From: Yinghuangia sp035454725
GTDB taxonomy: Bacteria; Actinomycetota; Actinomycetes; Streptomycetales; Streptomycetaceae
Length of the DNA stretch: 64,000 nucleotides
Direction of reading: 5' to 3'
Assembly: GCF_051388935.1 (NCBI RefSeq)
Contig: NZ_JBPKBI010000011.1
Span: 166,864 to 230,863 of the forward strand
Part shown: positions 23,864 to 32,602 of the stretch, in pieces
Position numbering within the stretch: position 1 is the stretch's first letter
How the letters are laid out: each line of letters opens with the position of its first letter
Position numbers and translations under genes: made by a program
The notes under the pieces: model-generated
Told to the model about the DNA's origin: nothing
Databases searched by the model: none
The model's input: the letters and a program-made list of their open reading frames with translations, nothing else

Positions 23864-26698
23864 TCACCCTGGCGTGTACTGCGCGAAGCGTTCCTCGAGT
23901 TCCGCCAACATGGCCGGGCCTTGAGGGGAGAAGTCGCCGAGCCGGCGCAGTGTCATGTCGCGTGGGGAGTCGGGGTCGTACGAGTCGAAGTACGGCACCG
24001 CGCCGGGCCAGTGCCGCGTCATGGCGTCCTTGAGGATGGCCTTGGCTCCGGGGTCGGCGAGGACGGTGTCGACCGGTGTGTCGAGCGTGATGGCTGCCGA
24101 GGCGTCCGCTCGGGGCAGGGCGACGGTCCAGGTGTGGCGCCCGGAGCCGACACCGGGCACAAGCTGTCCGTCGGGGGTGTCCTCTCCTGAGGGGAGATGA
24201 ACGTCTGCGGTGGTGTTCGCGGGGATGACCACGTCGACGACGAGTTGGTCGCCGTCGATCCGCCAGGAGACCTCAGCGTCGCCGTACGGAGTGCGGAGCT
24301 TGGCGTGTGCGTGAGTGAGTTCCCCGCCGGGGCGCGGGGCGATGCGCAGGCGCCGGTATCCGGGTTCGGCGGCGTCGAGGCCGGCGACGGTGCGGTAGAG
24401 CCAGTCGACCACGGCGCCGAGGGCGTAGTGGTTGAAGGAAGTCATGCCGCTGGGATTGAGGGTCCCGTCGGGACGCAGACTGTCCCAGCGCTCCCAGATT
24501 GTGGTGGCCCCTTGGGTGACAGGGTAGAGCCAGGACGGGCACCGCCGTTGGAGTAGCAGTCGGTACGCGGTGTCGAGGTGTCCGTGCTCGGCGAGCGCGT
24601 CGCAGATCAGCGGGGTGCCGACGAAGCCGGTACCGATGCGGTGCCCGTCATCGCGCACCAGCGCGGCCAGCCGGTCGGCGGCCCGCGCACGTTGCTCCGG
24701 CGCGGGGAGCAGGGCGAATTGCAGCGCGAGGGCGTACGCGGTCTGCGCGTCGGGCACGATGCGGCCGTTGGCGGTCGTGTACTCGGCCTGGAACGCGGCA
24801 CGGACCCGAGCGGCGAGGTCGGCGTAGTGCGCAGCGTCCGCGTCGCGATCCAAGACTCCTGCGGCGTTCGCCACGAATTCGGCGGACCGGGCGAGATAGG
24901 CCGTGGCGACCACCTCGGCGGGGGTCTTGGCTTTCAGCGACTGTTCCGGAGGCGCTGTGGGGTCGAGCCAGTCGCCGAACTGGAATCCGGTGTCCCACAA
25001 GAGATGCGGACCGGCGAGGCCGGCGATGTGGTCGACCCAGGCGCGCATGCTGTCGAACTGCGATGCCAGCACCCCGGGGTCGGCGTACCTGCGGTACAGC
25101 GTCCACGGCACGATCGTCGCCGCGTCGCCCCACGCCGCGGCGGCGGTGCGCGCCTTACGTTCGGGGTCCGGGACCACGAAGGGCATGGCGCCGTTATCGT
25201 CCTGTTCCAGTGCCAGGTCGATGAGCCAAGAGGACAAAAGCCCAGCGCTGTCGTACAGGGTGCACGCTGTGGGGGCGAAGACCTGGATGTCTCCCGTCCA
25301 GCCGAGGCGTTCGTCCCGCTGCGGGCAGTCCGTCGGCACGTCGACGAAGTTGCCGCGCATGCTCCACACCGCATTCTCGTGCAGCCGGTTGACCAACGCG
25401 TCGGAGCAGGAGAAGTATCCGGTGCGCTCCATATCCGAGTGGATCACGATGGCGCGCACATCGGCAGGATCGAACGCTCCTGGCCAGCCGGAGAGTTCCA
25501 CGTAGCGGAAGCCGTGGAGAGTGAACCGCGGTTCGTACGTCTCCGAGCCTTCGCCCCGCAGGATGTACCGGTCGGTTGCCTCGGCGGTGCGCAGCGATGC
25601 GGTGGAGATCTCCTCGTCCAGGACAACTTCGGCGTGCCGCATCACCACCTCGTGCCCCGCATCGCCGTCCACGGTGATGCGCAGCCGCCCCACCAGGTTC
25701 TGGCCGAAGTCGACGATGGTTTTGCCCGACGGGGACGTGCTGACCGCGACCGGCGCCACTTCCTCGATGCGCCGCACCGGCGGGCCGACGGGCGCCACGA
25801 CGTTCGCCAGGTCGTACGGCTCGATCCGCACGCCCCGCCACCCGGTCGGGGTGATCCGGGCGTCGTGGGTCTCCCCGTCGTACAGACTCGATCGCAGCGT
25901 CGGGCCGGTCGCGGCCTGCCACGTGCCGTCGTCGCCGGTGGCCACCGTGAGCAGCGACCCGTCCGCGAACGTGACCTCCAACTGGGCCAGCAGCGCCAGC
26001 CGTTCGCCGTACAGTGCGCGCCCGCCCTCGAAACCGAGCCGACCGCGATACCAGCCGTCCGCCAGCGTCGCCGTCAGCACGTTCGCCCCGTCGCGAAGGA
26101 GGCCGGTCACGTCGTATGTCTGGTAGCGCAACCGCCGGTGGTACGGCGTCCACCCCGGAGCCAGCACCTGATCGCCGACCGGCACTCCATTCAGCTCCGC
26201 CTTATAGACACCCAGCGCTGTCGCGTACAACCGGGCGGACTCCACCTCACCGTCGACGCTGAACCTCCGGCGCAGCACCGGGCAGGGGTTGTCTCGCTGC
26301 GCGTCCTCGTCCCAGTCCGGCGAGACGAACCGTGCCGTCCAATCACCCGCGACCGACAGCCCGGTCTCCGCCCACGCCACCTCACTCCACGGCGACCAGG
26401 TGTCCGGCGCGTCCGTACCGGACACCCGCACTCGCACGCCGACACGCTCCCGGGAGCCCAGCGGCGGGAACGGCCACGGCACCAGCACCGACTCATCCGA
26501 GTCGACCGCTGCGACCTCGCGACGGGTTCCGTCGGCCGTCACCAGCTCAAGCTCATATCCGCTCTGGAGCCAGCCCGAGCTTTGCGTACGTGTCCTCCAC
26601 GACAAGCGCGGCCGGTCCCAGCCAATGCCCAGCCCGTCCCGGGCGTGTTCGAACGTGGGGGGCTCCACGGACAAGGCAGCGGCGCCGGTGTCGGCCAC
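23864..26698 (-). CDS. Alpha-L-rhamnosidase (GH78)
   Basis: This enzyme releases L-rhamnose from plant glycosides such as flavonoid rhamnosides. The 944-residue product has the GH78 order: N-terminal Ig-like domain (PPTFEHARDGLGIGWDRPRL), beta-sandwich accessory domains (about 130-420), an (alpha/alpha)6 barrel (about 430-790) and a C-terminal beta domain. Conserved acidic residues lie in DCPQRDERLGWTGD (general acid) and TTIWERWDS (general base). The GTG at 26698 has AAGGAG 6 nt upstream; frames open further 5' lack an SD and cross operator-like DNA. No signal peptide is seen, so it probably works inside the cell on imported glycosides. It is the best evidence that the neighbouring pathway handles rhamnose. 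Confidence 0.93.
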   Translation of the reverse strand: MADTGAAALSVEPPTFEHARDGLGIGWDRPRLSWRTRTQSSGWLQSGYELELVTADGTRREVAAVDSDESVLVPWPFPPLGSRERVGVRVRVSGTDAPDTWSPWSEVAWAETGLSVAGDWTARFVSPDWDEDAQRDNPCPVLRRRFSVDGEVESARLYATALGVYKAELNGVPVGDQVLAPGWTPYHRRLRYQTYDVTGLLRDGANVLTATLADGWYRGRLGFEGGRALYGERLALLAQLEVTFADGSLLTVATGDDGTWQAATGPTLRSSLYDGETHDARITPTGWRGVRIEPYDLANVVAPVGPPVRRIEEVAPVAVSTSPSGKTIVDFGQNLVGRLRITVDGDAGHEVVMRHAEVVLDEEISTASLRTAEATDRYILRGEGSETYEPRFTLHGFRYVELSGWPGAFDPADVRAIVIHSDMERTGYFSCSDALVNRLHENAVWSMRGNFVDVPTDCPQRDERLGWTGDIQVFAPTACTLYDSAGLLSSWLIDLALEQDDNGAMPFVVPDPERKARTAAAAWGDAATIVPWTLYRRYADPGVLASQFDSMRAWVDHIAGLAGPHLLWDTGFQFGDWLDPTAPPEQSLKAKTPAEVVATAYLARSAEFVANAAGVLDRDADAAHYADLAARVRAAFQAEYTTANGRIVPDAQTAYALALQFALLPAPEQRARAADRLAALVRDDGHRIGTGFVGTPLICDALAEHGHLDTAYRLLLQRRCPSWLYPVTQGATTIWERWDSLRPDGTLNPSGMTSFNHYALGAVVDWLYRTVAGLDAAEPGYRRLRIAPRPGGELTHAHAKLRTPYGDAEVSWRIDGDQLVVDVVIPANTTADVHLPSGEDTPDGQLVPGVGSGRHTWTVALPRADASAAITLDTPVDTVLADPGAKAILKDAMTRHWPGAVPYFDSYDPDSPRDMTLRRLGDFSPQGPAMLAELEERFAQYTPG

Positions 26699-26743
26699 GG
26701 ATGACTCCTTACCACACCGGCGATGGCACGGCCGGTGCCTGTG

Positions 26744-26821
26744 AATGAGACGTTTCATTAATGCCGAACGGGCGGTCGCCTCTCTTCGCCCCACACGACG
26801 AGAGTGGACTAACGCGCGTTA
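26744..26821. promoter_or_regulatory. Two palindromic operator-like sites upstream of the rhamnosidase
   Basis: AATGAGACGTTTCATT (26744-26759) is a 16-bp palindrome with one mismatched pair and a central CG, the usual shape of LacI-family operators. TAACGCGCGTTA (26810-26821) is a perfect 12-bp palindrome. Both lie 45-125 bp upstream of the rhamnosidase start in the otherwise gene-free 26699-27145 stretch. A LacI-type repressor is the natural candidate, perhaps the one at 2515-3486, but the two loci's sites are not identical. A regulator outside the window is also possible. Confidence 0.45.
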
Positions 26822-27041
26822 ATAACGTAGTCGCGCCGACCATGAAGGACAAGATGCCTGCTGCACCAGTCGGAGTGCGAATACGTCATTCGCAAGGATG
26901 GCCGCATTGGCTGCCGGTCGCCGACAGCCTTGCGAACTCATCGGGGATTCGAGGGTCTTGCTCGCGGCGACCCGGCGAACCGCAACGCGTGAGAGGCGCA
27001 GGACGCTCTGCGGCCGAATGCCTGAACCCCCTCGCTGGAAT

Positions 27042-27072
27042 CTCCCCCGGACGGAAGCCGCCGCCGGGGGAG
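27042..27072 (-). terminator. Hairpin terminator downstream of the LLM oxidoreductase
   Basis: A 9-bp perfect stem (CTCCCCCGG / CCGGGGGAG) with a 13-nt loop lies 74 bp beyond the stop of the minus-strand LLM oxidoreductase gene. There is no T-run. It would insulate that operon from the rhamnosidase promoter. Confidence 0.6.
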
Positions 27073-27145
27073 TGACACCCTGCCTGCCAGTGAGGCAATG
27101 GCCCGCGGTCGGTTGCCTCCGTTCCGGAGGCCGGCGACCGGTTGT

Positions 27146-28060
27146 TCAGCGGTTCAGTTCCCGCAGCAGGTCGCGCGTGCGCTTGAGCGAGGCGCGGGCG
27201 TCGTGGCCGGCGGGGACGATGTGGGCGTGGATGTCGGTGGCGCCGGCGTCGAGCAGCGCGCGCAATTGTGTCTCGACGGCTTTCTCGTTGCCGGTGATCG
27301 CGGCGTCTGCGGGGGTGTCGGCTCCGCCGATCGCCAGGATTCGCTGGTAGGCGGGGGAGCCGGCGTACACGACCGCCTGCGCGGCGACCGCGGCGCGTGC
27401 CTCCTGTTCGTCGTCGTGCACACACACCGGCAGGCCGGCGACGATGCGCGGCGTCGGCCTGCCTGCGGCCTCGGCCGCGGCGGTCAACCGTGGGTGGACG
27501 TGCCGTTCGATCGCCGTCGCGGGGGCCATCCACAGCACGGCGCCGTCCGCGTAGGTGCCGGCCACCCGCAGGCTTCGTGGCGACAGCGCGGCCAGAAGCA
27601 CCCGGATCGGGTGCGCCGCCCTGACTGTTCCGGCGGGGGCGTGGGTGGTCCACTCATCGCCCTCGAAGTCCACCGCCTCACCGCGGAGCAGGCTGGTGAG
27701 GATCTGCAGGTACTCCTCGGTGTTGCGGCCCGGTCGGTCGTACGAAAGCCCGTATAGGCCCGAGATGTTCGCCTCGTGGGAGGGTCCCAGGCCCATCGTG
27801 AGGCCAGGGCGGCCCATGCCCGCCACGGTCGACGCGGCCCGCTGGGCTTGCAGGAGCGGGTGGCACGGGTAGGTCTGCAGTACGGCGGTGCCGAGCTCGA
27901 TCGTCGAGGTCTCGCGGCCGGCGAGCGCGAGCGAGACCAGCGGGTCGCCCTGGACGACGCTGGCGTACCAGAGGGAGTGGAACCCTTCGGCCTCCGCTCG
28001 TTTCGCCTGCTCGATGATCTTCTCCGGCGTCGAACCGCCGCCTGTGAGACCGATGCGCAT
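27146..28060 (-). CDS. LLM-class (luciferase-like, F420-type) oxidoreductase
   Basis: This is a 304-residue TIM-barrel oxidoreductase of the luciferase-like family, which in actinobacteria usually uses F420 and sometimes FMN. Visible family features are MRIGLTGGG at the start, the substrate/cofactor strand TIELGTAVLQTYPCHPLLQA, the loop MGLGPSHEANISGLYG, and VLLAALSPRSLRVAG. The ATG at 28060 has GGAG 5 nt upstream; a GTG two codons earlier would overlap that SD. It is last in a same-strand row with a TauD-like dioxygenase, an AhpD-like protein and an SDR, and probably reduces or oxidises the same unknown compound. Confidence 0.88.
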   Translation of the reverse strand: MRIGLTGGGSTPEKIIEQAKRAEAEGFHSLWYASVVQGDPLVSLALAGRETSTIELGTAVLQTYPCHPLLQAQRAASTVAGMGRPGLTMGLGPSHEANISGLYGLSYDRPGRNTEEYLQILTSLLRGEAVDFEGDEWTTHAPAGTVRAAHPIRVLLAALSPRSLRVAGTYADGAVLWMAPATAIERHVHPRLTAAAEAAGRPTPRIVAGLPVCVHDDEQEARAAVAAQAVVYAGSPAYQRILAIGGADTPADAAITGNEKAVETQLRALLDAGATDIHAHIVPAGHDARASLKRTRDLLRELNR

Positions 28061-28130
28061 TGTCACTCCGGGTCGTCAACTTGCTTGGTGCCGAAGGTGT
28101 TTGGTGCCCGACTGGGCCGTTTGCCGATGC

Positions 28131-28964
28131 TCAGGCGACGGCTTCCTCGCCGATGAGGGTGGTGCGGTGCATGAGGCGGCGGGAGGTGGGTTGGTAGGGG
28201 AGGGCGCGGTGGAGCATGCCGGTGTTGTCCCAGATGACCAGGTCGCCGCGCCGCCAGGAGTGGCGGACGGTGAAGCGGGGTTGGGTGGCCCAGTCGAGGT
28301 AGTGGTCGAGGAGGGCGCGGCTTTCGTCGGCGGGCATGCCGACGATGTGGTCGGTGGTGGCACCGACCAGCAGGGATTTGCGCCCGGTGCTGCGGGTCCA
28401 CACCAGCGGGTGCTCCCGGGCGGGGACGCGTTCCCACGCGGCGAGTTCCTTGGCCGTGGGGTCGGGTGTCACCAACAGTTGCGAGGCCTTGAAGCTGTGG
28501 ACGACCCGCAGCGAGGCGATGCGCTGTTTCTCGTCGTCGGGCAGTGCGTCGTAGGCGGCGTAGGTGTTGGCGAACTCGGTGTCGCCGCCGTCCTCGGCCA
28601 CTTCGCGGGCGGTGAGGAGGGTGGCTTTTTGGGGGACGGCGTCGTTGGTGCCGTCGATGTGCCAGTAGAAGGTGCTGCGGCGGTAGGAGGCCAGGTCGCT
28701 CTTGGTGGGGTCGAGGGTGACCGCGGAGATCTCCGGGTGGGTGGTGTCGCCGCCGATGGGCGCGACGACGACCTCGCCGAGCATGCGGCTGAGGGCGACG
28801 AGTTCGGCGTCGTCGACGTCGGCTTCGCGGCAGACCACGACCCCGTGGGTCTCCAGGGCGGTGCGCAGCTCTCGGGCGACTGCGGGATCGACCAGGTCGG
28901 CGCCGTGCAGGCCGGTGTACTGGATTCCTGTCTCGGGCGTGATCGGGGCGGTGGTGACGGTCAT
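28131..28964 (-). CDS. TauD/TfdA-family 2-oxoglutarate- and Fe(II)-dependent dioxygenase
   Basis: This non-haem iron oxygenase of 277 residues hydroxylates a small substrate while decarboxylating 2-oxoglutarate. The iron triad is visible as WHIDGT (His and Asp) and the distal His in NTGMLHRALPY; the 2-oxoglutarate-binding Arg is in SRRLMHRTTL. AGGAG lies about 6 nt before the ATG. Members of this family act on sulfonates, phenoxyacetates, quaternary amines and others, and no specificity can be read here. It lies between the LLM and AhpD-like genes on the same strand. Confidence 0.88.
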   Translation of the reverse strand: MTVTTAPITPETGIQYTGLHGADLVDPAVARELRTALETHGVVVCREADVDDAELVALSRMLGEVVVAPIGGDTTHPEISAVTLDPTKSDLASYRRSTFYWHIDGTNDAVPQKATLLTAREVAEDGGDTEFANTYAAYDALPDDEKQRIASLRVVHSFKASQLLVTPDPTAKELAAWERVPAREHPLVWTRSTGRKSLLVGATTDHIVGMPADESRALLDHYLDWATQPRFTVRHSWRRGDLVIWDNTGMLHRALPYQPTSRRLMHRTTLIGEEAVA

Positions 28965-29009
28965 GGTCTCTCTCCTGTCAGGCGGCCGGTGCCACGGGTG
29001 TCGCGCTGA

Positions 29010-29591
29010 TCACGCTTCGGGCTCGCGCTTGAGTTCGGCGTCGAGTGGGAGGTCGAAGGAGCGGAACATCCAGGCGAGGGTTTCGTAGGCGCCGACGGTG
29101 AAGATGACGTCCAGCAGTTGCCTGGTGTCGAGTTCGGATGCGAGAGCCTGCCAGGTGTCCTCGGTGATCGCGCCGTCGCCGACCAGTTCGTCGGCGGCCC
29201 GCAGCAGGGCTGCCTCCAGTGGGGTCCAGTAGGGGGCGTCCGGTCCCCAGGCGATGCGGCCGATCTCTTCGTCGTCGAGGCCGGCGTCGCGGCCCATGGC
29301 CACGTGCTGGACCCACTCGTACGAGGATTTGCGCAGCGTCGCGACGCGCAGGATGAGGAGTTCGCGCTGCCGCTCGGTGAGCGTGGTGCCCATCAGGATG
29401 TGGCCGTTGAACGAGAAGAACGCGTGGGCCAGGTCCGGGTGGTGCGCGAACGTGCCGAGCGTGTTCATCGCCTTGGGGCGGTTCTCGGTGAGCGGCTGGG
29501 GATGGCGCTGCGTCGGCGGCATCATCGCCGCCATCGCCGCGCGCATCTCGTGGGGCCATTGCTTGATGTGCAGGGGGTCGATGCGGGCCAT
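29010..29591 (-). CDS. Carboxymuconolactone decarboxylase/AhpD-like protein
   Basis: A 193-residue all-helical protein of the CMD/AhpD superfamily. The core helices LTERQRELLILRVATLRKSS and EWVQHVAMGRDAGLDDEEI match the domain. The redox CxxC pair of AhpD is absent, since the equivalent site reads SSYEWVQH, so a peroxidase role is unlikely. Related proteins occur in actinobacterial gene sets for steroid or terpenoid breakdown. It starts one base after the upstream SDR stop, so the two are surely co-transcribed. Confidence 0.82.
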   Translation of the reverse strand: MARIDPLHIKQWPHEMRAAMAAMMPPTQRHPQPLTENRPKAMNTLGTFAHHPDLAHAFFSFNGHILMGTTLTERQRELLILRVATLRKSSYEWVQHVAMGRDAGLDDEEIGRIAWGPDAPYWTPLEAALLRAADELVGDGAITEDTWQALASELDTRQLLDVIFTVGAYETLAWMFRSFDLPLDAELKREPEA

Positions 29592-29592
29592 G

Positions 29593-30369
29593 TCAGGTGG
29601 TCCTTCCGCCGTTGACGCCGATGATCTGTCCGGTGATGTAGCCGGCTTCGTCGCGTACGAGGTAGGCGCACGCGGCGGCGATGTCCTCCGGGCGGCCGAC
29701 CCGGCGTACCGGTGTGGTCGCCTGGTGGTGGTCGATGCCGTCCCCGAGGAAGCCCCGGGACTCGGTCTTGCGGAGCATGGGCGTGTCGACGAAACCGGGA
29801 GGGACGGTGTTGACGGTGATCCCGCGCGGGCCCAGTTCCAGGGCCAACGCTTTGGTGAACCCGACGACTCCGGCCTTGGCCGCGGAGTAGTGCGTCATCA
29901 GCGGGTTGCCGGTCTGCGCGCTGGAGGAGGAGATGGTGACGATCCGCCCCCAGCCGTCCTCGACCATGTGCGGCGCCACCGCCTGGCAGCATTGGAAGGT
30001 ACCGGTCAGGTTGACGCCGAGGATGCGGTCCCACTGCTGCTCGGTGATGTCGAGGAACGGGTGGAAGCCGTCCAAGCCCGCGCTGGTGACCAGGATGGTC
30101 GGCGGCCCCAGCCGGTCGCACACCCCGGCGACGGCGGCGTCGACCGCAGCTCGGTCGGTCACGTCTACAGTCAGCGCGACCGCGGTGGCCCCGGTCGACG
30201 CGATCTCGGCCGCGACGCGCTCGGCGGCCTCGCCGTCGAGGTCGAGCAGCGCCACGCGGGCACCCTCCTCGGCCAGTCGGAGAGCGACCGCCCTGCCGAT
30301 CCCGGAGCCGGCTCCGGTGACGACAGCGACGCGCGGGCGGTCCCACGCCGGCGGCGTCACCGCGCGCAC
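29593..30369 (-). CDS. Short-chain dehydrogenase/reductase
   Basis: This is a classical SDR of up to 258 residues with TGAGSGIG (cofactor), the NSAG-equivalent TSAGLDG, SSSSAQTG (catalytic Ser) and YSAAK (Tyr, Lys). An Asp after beta-2 (LLDLDG) points to NAD(H). It closely resembles the SDR at 33956-34702, which shares the VTISSSSAQ and ITVNT-PP motifs. The GTG at 30369 is uncertain; a second GTG 9 nt downstream is possible, and neither has a clear SD. It is first in the minus-strand operon and divergent from the TetR gene, with the twin operators between them. Confidence 0.87.
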   Translation of the reverse strand: MRAVTPPAWDRPRVAVVTGAGSGIGRAVALRLAEEGARVALLDLDGEAAERVAAEIASTGATAVALTVDVTDRAAVDAAVAGVCDRLGPPTILVTSAGLDGFHPFLDITEQQWDRILGVNLTGTFQCCQAVAPHMVEDGWGRIVTISSSSAQTGNPLMTHYSAAKAGVVGFTKALALELGPRGITVNTVPPGFVDTPMLRKTESRGFLGDGIDHHQATTPVRRVGRPEDIAAACAYLVRDEAGYITGQIIGVNGGRTT

Positions 30370-30524
30370 CGGAAGTCTGCGACGGTCGACGTTGCTTGGT
30401 GGCCGGCGTGTGTGCGAGGCGAACGTCTCACTGGTCTCCTACTCTTCCCACGGCGCCCGCAGGCGCCGCGTTCGAATGCTTCGGGACCGCCGTCCGGAAC
30501 CGACGGAAGGCCCACCCCCTCCGC

Positions 30525-30564
30525 TTGGGCATCTGCCCAAAAGTGGGATTGGGCATATGCCTAA
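30525..30564. promoter_or_regulatory. Tandem 16-bp operators, probably for the adjacent TetR regulator
   Basis: TTGGGCATCTGCCCAA (30525-30540, perfect 7-2-7) and TTGGGCATATGCCTAA (30549-30564, one mismatched pair) are two copies of one palindrome with centres 24 bp apart. They lie in the divergent region between the SDR operon and the TetR gene. Two near-identical 16-mers this close are very unlikely by chance. They fit cooperative binding of two TetR dimers that control both directions. Confidence 0.72.
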
Positions 30565-30656
30565 CAGGGGGAGGCAGGGCAGGTCAAGCGGCGGGTAAGG
30601 TGTTCCGGCATGGAGATCGACCCGAGTGAGCAGCGCGTCAGCGCGGAAAGGATGAA

Positions 30657-31292
30657 GTGTCCAACCCGGCGACACCGCGTCGCGCGCCGAAGAAGGACAC
30701 CCGAACGGCGCTGCTCAACGCGGCACTACAACTGATGCTGGACGAGGGATACGCGGCGGTCACCACGCGCAAAGTCGCCGCGCAGGCCGGCGTCAACCCG
30801 GCCCTGGTGCACTACCACTTCAGCACCATCGACGACTTGTTCCTGGCCGTCTTCCGCCGCGGCGCCGAGGCGCACCTCGCGCGGCTGCAGGACGCCGCCG
30901 AGAGCCCGCAGCCGCTGCGCGGCGTGTGGGAAGTGATGAGCGAACCCCGCGACACCGCCCTGACGTTGGAGTTTCTCGCCCTCGCCAACCACCGCAAGGC
31001 GATCCGGACGGAACTGGCCGACTACTCCAGCCGATTCCGCATGCTCCAAGAGCAAGCGCTGGACAAAGTCCTGAAGGCCGACGGCCTGACCCCCCACAAG
31101 CCGTCTCTGCCCACCCTCACCGTGCTGCTCGCCGGACTTCCCCGCGTGCTGGCCATGGACGACGCGGTGGGTCTCCACCACAGCCGCGGCGAGGTCCACG
31201 CCCTGATCGAGGAATACCTCCAGCGCTACGACCTGCCGTCGGCCGCAGGCGATCCCGCTTACAAAGCGGACACCTCGACAGGGCGCGGATAA
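30657..31292 (+). CDS. TetR-family transcriptional regulator
   Basis: This 211-residue regulator has the TetR helix-turn-helix near the start (MLDEGYAAVTTRKVAAQAGV, NPALVHYHFSTIDDLF) and a variable ligand domain. The GTG at 30657 has GGAAAGGA just upstream. It is clearly related to the TetR protein at 31506-32210: both share the LVHY(H/Y)F and DLFLAV(F/Y)RRGAEA stretches, which suggests duplication. The twin palindromes upstream are its likely operators, so it would repress itself and the divergent SDR/AhpD/TauD/LLM operon. Confidence 0.9.
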   Translation: MSNPATPRRAPKKDTRTALLNAALQLMLDEGYAAVTTRKVAAQAGVNPALVHYHFSTIDDLFLAVFRRGAEAHLARLQDAAESPQPLRGVWEVMSEPRDTALTLEFLALANHRKAIRTELADYSSRFRMLQEQALDKVLKADGLTPHKPSLPTLTVLLAGLPRVLAMDDAVGLHHSRGEVHALIEEYLQRYDLPSAAGDPAYKADTSTGRG

Positions 31293-31505
31293 TCGTTGGG
31301 GGAACGGGTGGTCGGCACCGAAAGCCGTGCTTGAACGGCCGAATTCGCCCAAGGCCGGGTTCATGGAGGCGGACCCGGAGCATCGGGATGGGCTGTGCCA
31401 CAACGCCGGTTCCGGGCGCTTCCATCATGACCAGCCCGGCAGACACCGTAACCGGACGGGCCGTCCCGCCGCGGGCCGGCGCCGGACGACAACTTGTGTG
31501 AGTGT

Positions 31506-32210
31506 TTATTCGTCGGAGTCAGGCGGGTCGAGTTGTCGGAGATAGTCGCCGATGAGTGCGATGACCTCATCGTGGCCGTCTGTGAGTCCCACAGCCCGTT
31601 CCATCGCGATGGAACGGGAGACACCATCGATCAGCACGCTGGCCGCGGCGGGTGACAAGGCCCCGTTCGCGGCGCCTTTGCTGAGGATGCGGGCGAAGGC
31701 CTTTTTCTCCAGTTCGCGGGCTCGTTCTCCGTACGCGGCCACTTCCGCGCGGATCGTTTCATGGCTTTGGGCGAGTGCCATGAACTCGGAGATGATCCTC
31801 ACGTCCTCGGCCCCGCGGGGGTCGGTGCTGATTTTCCAGAGCGACTGTAGGGGTTGGCGTGTGGCGAGTGCGCGCGCTTGGCGTCGCAGGTACGCCTCGG
31901 CGCCCCGCCGGTAGACGGCCAGGAACAGGTCGTTCATGGTCTCGAAGTAGTAGTGCACCAGCCCGGAATGGACGCCGGCTTCGGCGGCGACGCGCCGTGC
32001 CGTGACCGCGGTGTGCCCTTCCTTGAGCATGAGTTGCGCCGTCACGTCGATGAGGAGCGTCCGGGTTTTGGATTTCTCGGTGTTCCTGCGCCGGGTGGTG
32101 GACGAGGCGGTCTCCTTGGGACGGGAGCGCGACGGCTTCGAGGTCTCGTCGGACGGGGTGGGAGCCGGCGAATCCGGCGTTCGCCGAGCCGGGGGAGGCG
32201 CCATGGCCAC
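31506..32210 (-). CDS. TetR-family transcriptional regulator
   Basis: A 234-residue TetR protein with a long Pro/Ser/Arg-rich N-terminal extension before the helix-turn-helix (MLKEGHTAVTARRVAAEAGV, SGLVHYYFETMNDLFLAVYR). It is paralogous to the protein at 30657-31292. GTG at 32210 and ATG at 32204 are both possible starts. It is divergent from the P450 gene, but the contig overlap lies between them, so that neighbourhood is less secure. It may regulate the P450-SDR-ferredoxin genes. I see no palindrome as clear as the pair upstream of its paralogue. Confidence 0.88.
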   Translation of the reverse strand: MAMAPPPARRTPDSPAPTPSDETSKPSRSRPKETASSTTRRRNTEKSKTRTLLIDVTAQLMLKEGHTAVTARRVAAEAGVHSGLVHYYFETMNDLFLAVYRRGAEAYLRRQARALATRQPLQSLWKISTDPRGAEDVRIISEFMALAQSHETIRAEVAAYGERARELEKKAFARILSKGAANGALSPAAASVLIDGVSRSIAMERAVGLTDGHDEVIALIGDYLRQLDPPDSDE

Positions 32211-32356
32211 AGCTTATCCAGGCCTTTCGCCCGTTCGTCACCGAGGTGGCGGCCTGGGGCGGGGGCAGGGCGGCGCGGACAGGGCGGACAGCTTCGCAGG
32301 CGGCGTGCCGCCGCGGCACGCCGTCCCCAGTCGGCCTTTGCCTGCCCGACGGGGGG

Positions 32357-32595
32357 TTGACCGACCCCCCTTCGGCTGTTAGACATGCGACCAATCAATT
32401 TGGACGGTTGGCCAATGCGATCTTCGCCTTCCCTCGGTCGTCGTCCTGTTCCGCCGTCAAGGCGTTTGTTTGGAGNTTGACCGACCCCCCTTCGGCTGTT
32501 AGACATGCGACCAATCAATTTGGACGGTTGGCCAATGCGATCTTCGCCTTCCCTCGGTCGTCGTCCTGTTCCGCCGTCAAGGCGTTTGTTTGGAG
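32357..32595. repeat. 119-bp exact direct duplication around one N (contig-overlap artefact)
   Basis: Positions 32357-32475 and 32477-32595 are identical over 119 bp and are separated by a single N at 32476. This is the signature of two contigs whose overlapping ends were abutted instead of merged. It is not a biological repeat. True DNA probably has one copy, which puts the TetR and P450 starts about 120 bp closer together. The copy contains GTTAGACATGCGACCAAT and TTGGCCAA, so it may hold promoter or operator sites. Confidence 0.9.
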
Positions 32596-32602
32596 TCATG
32601 CG

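Noticed and set aside
32357..32595. A biological 119-bp direct repeat
   Set aside because: Exact identity with a single N between the copies is typical of abutted overlapping contigs.
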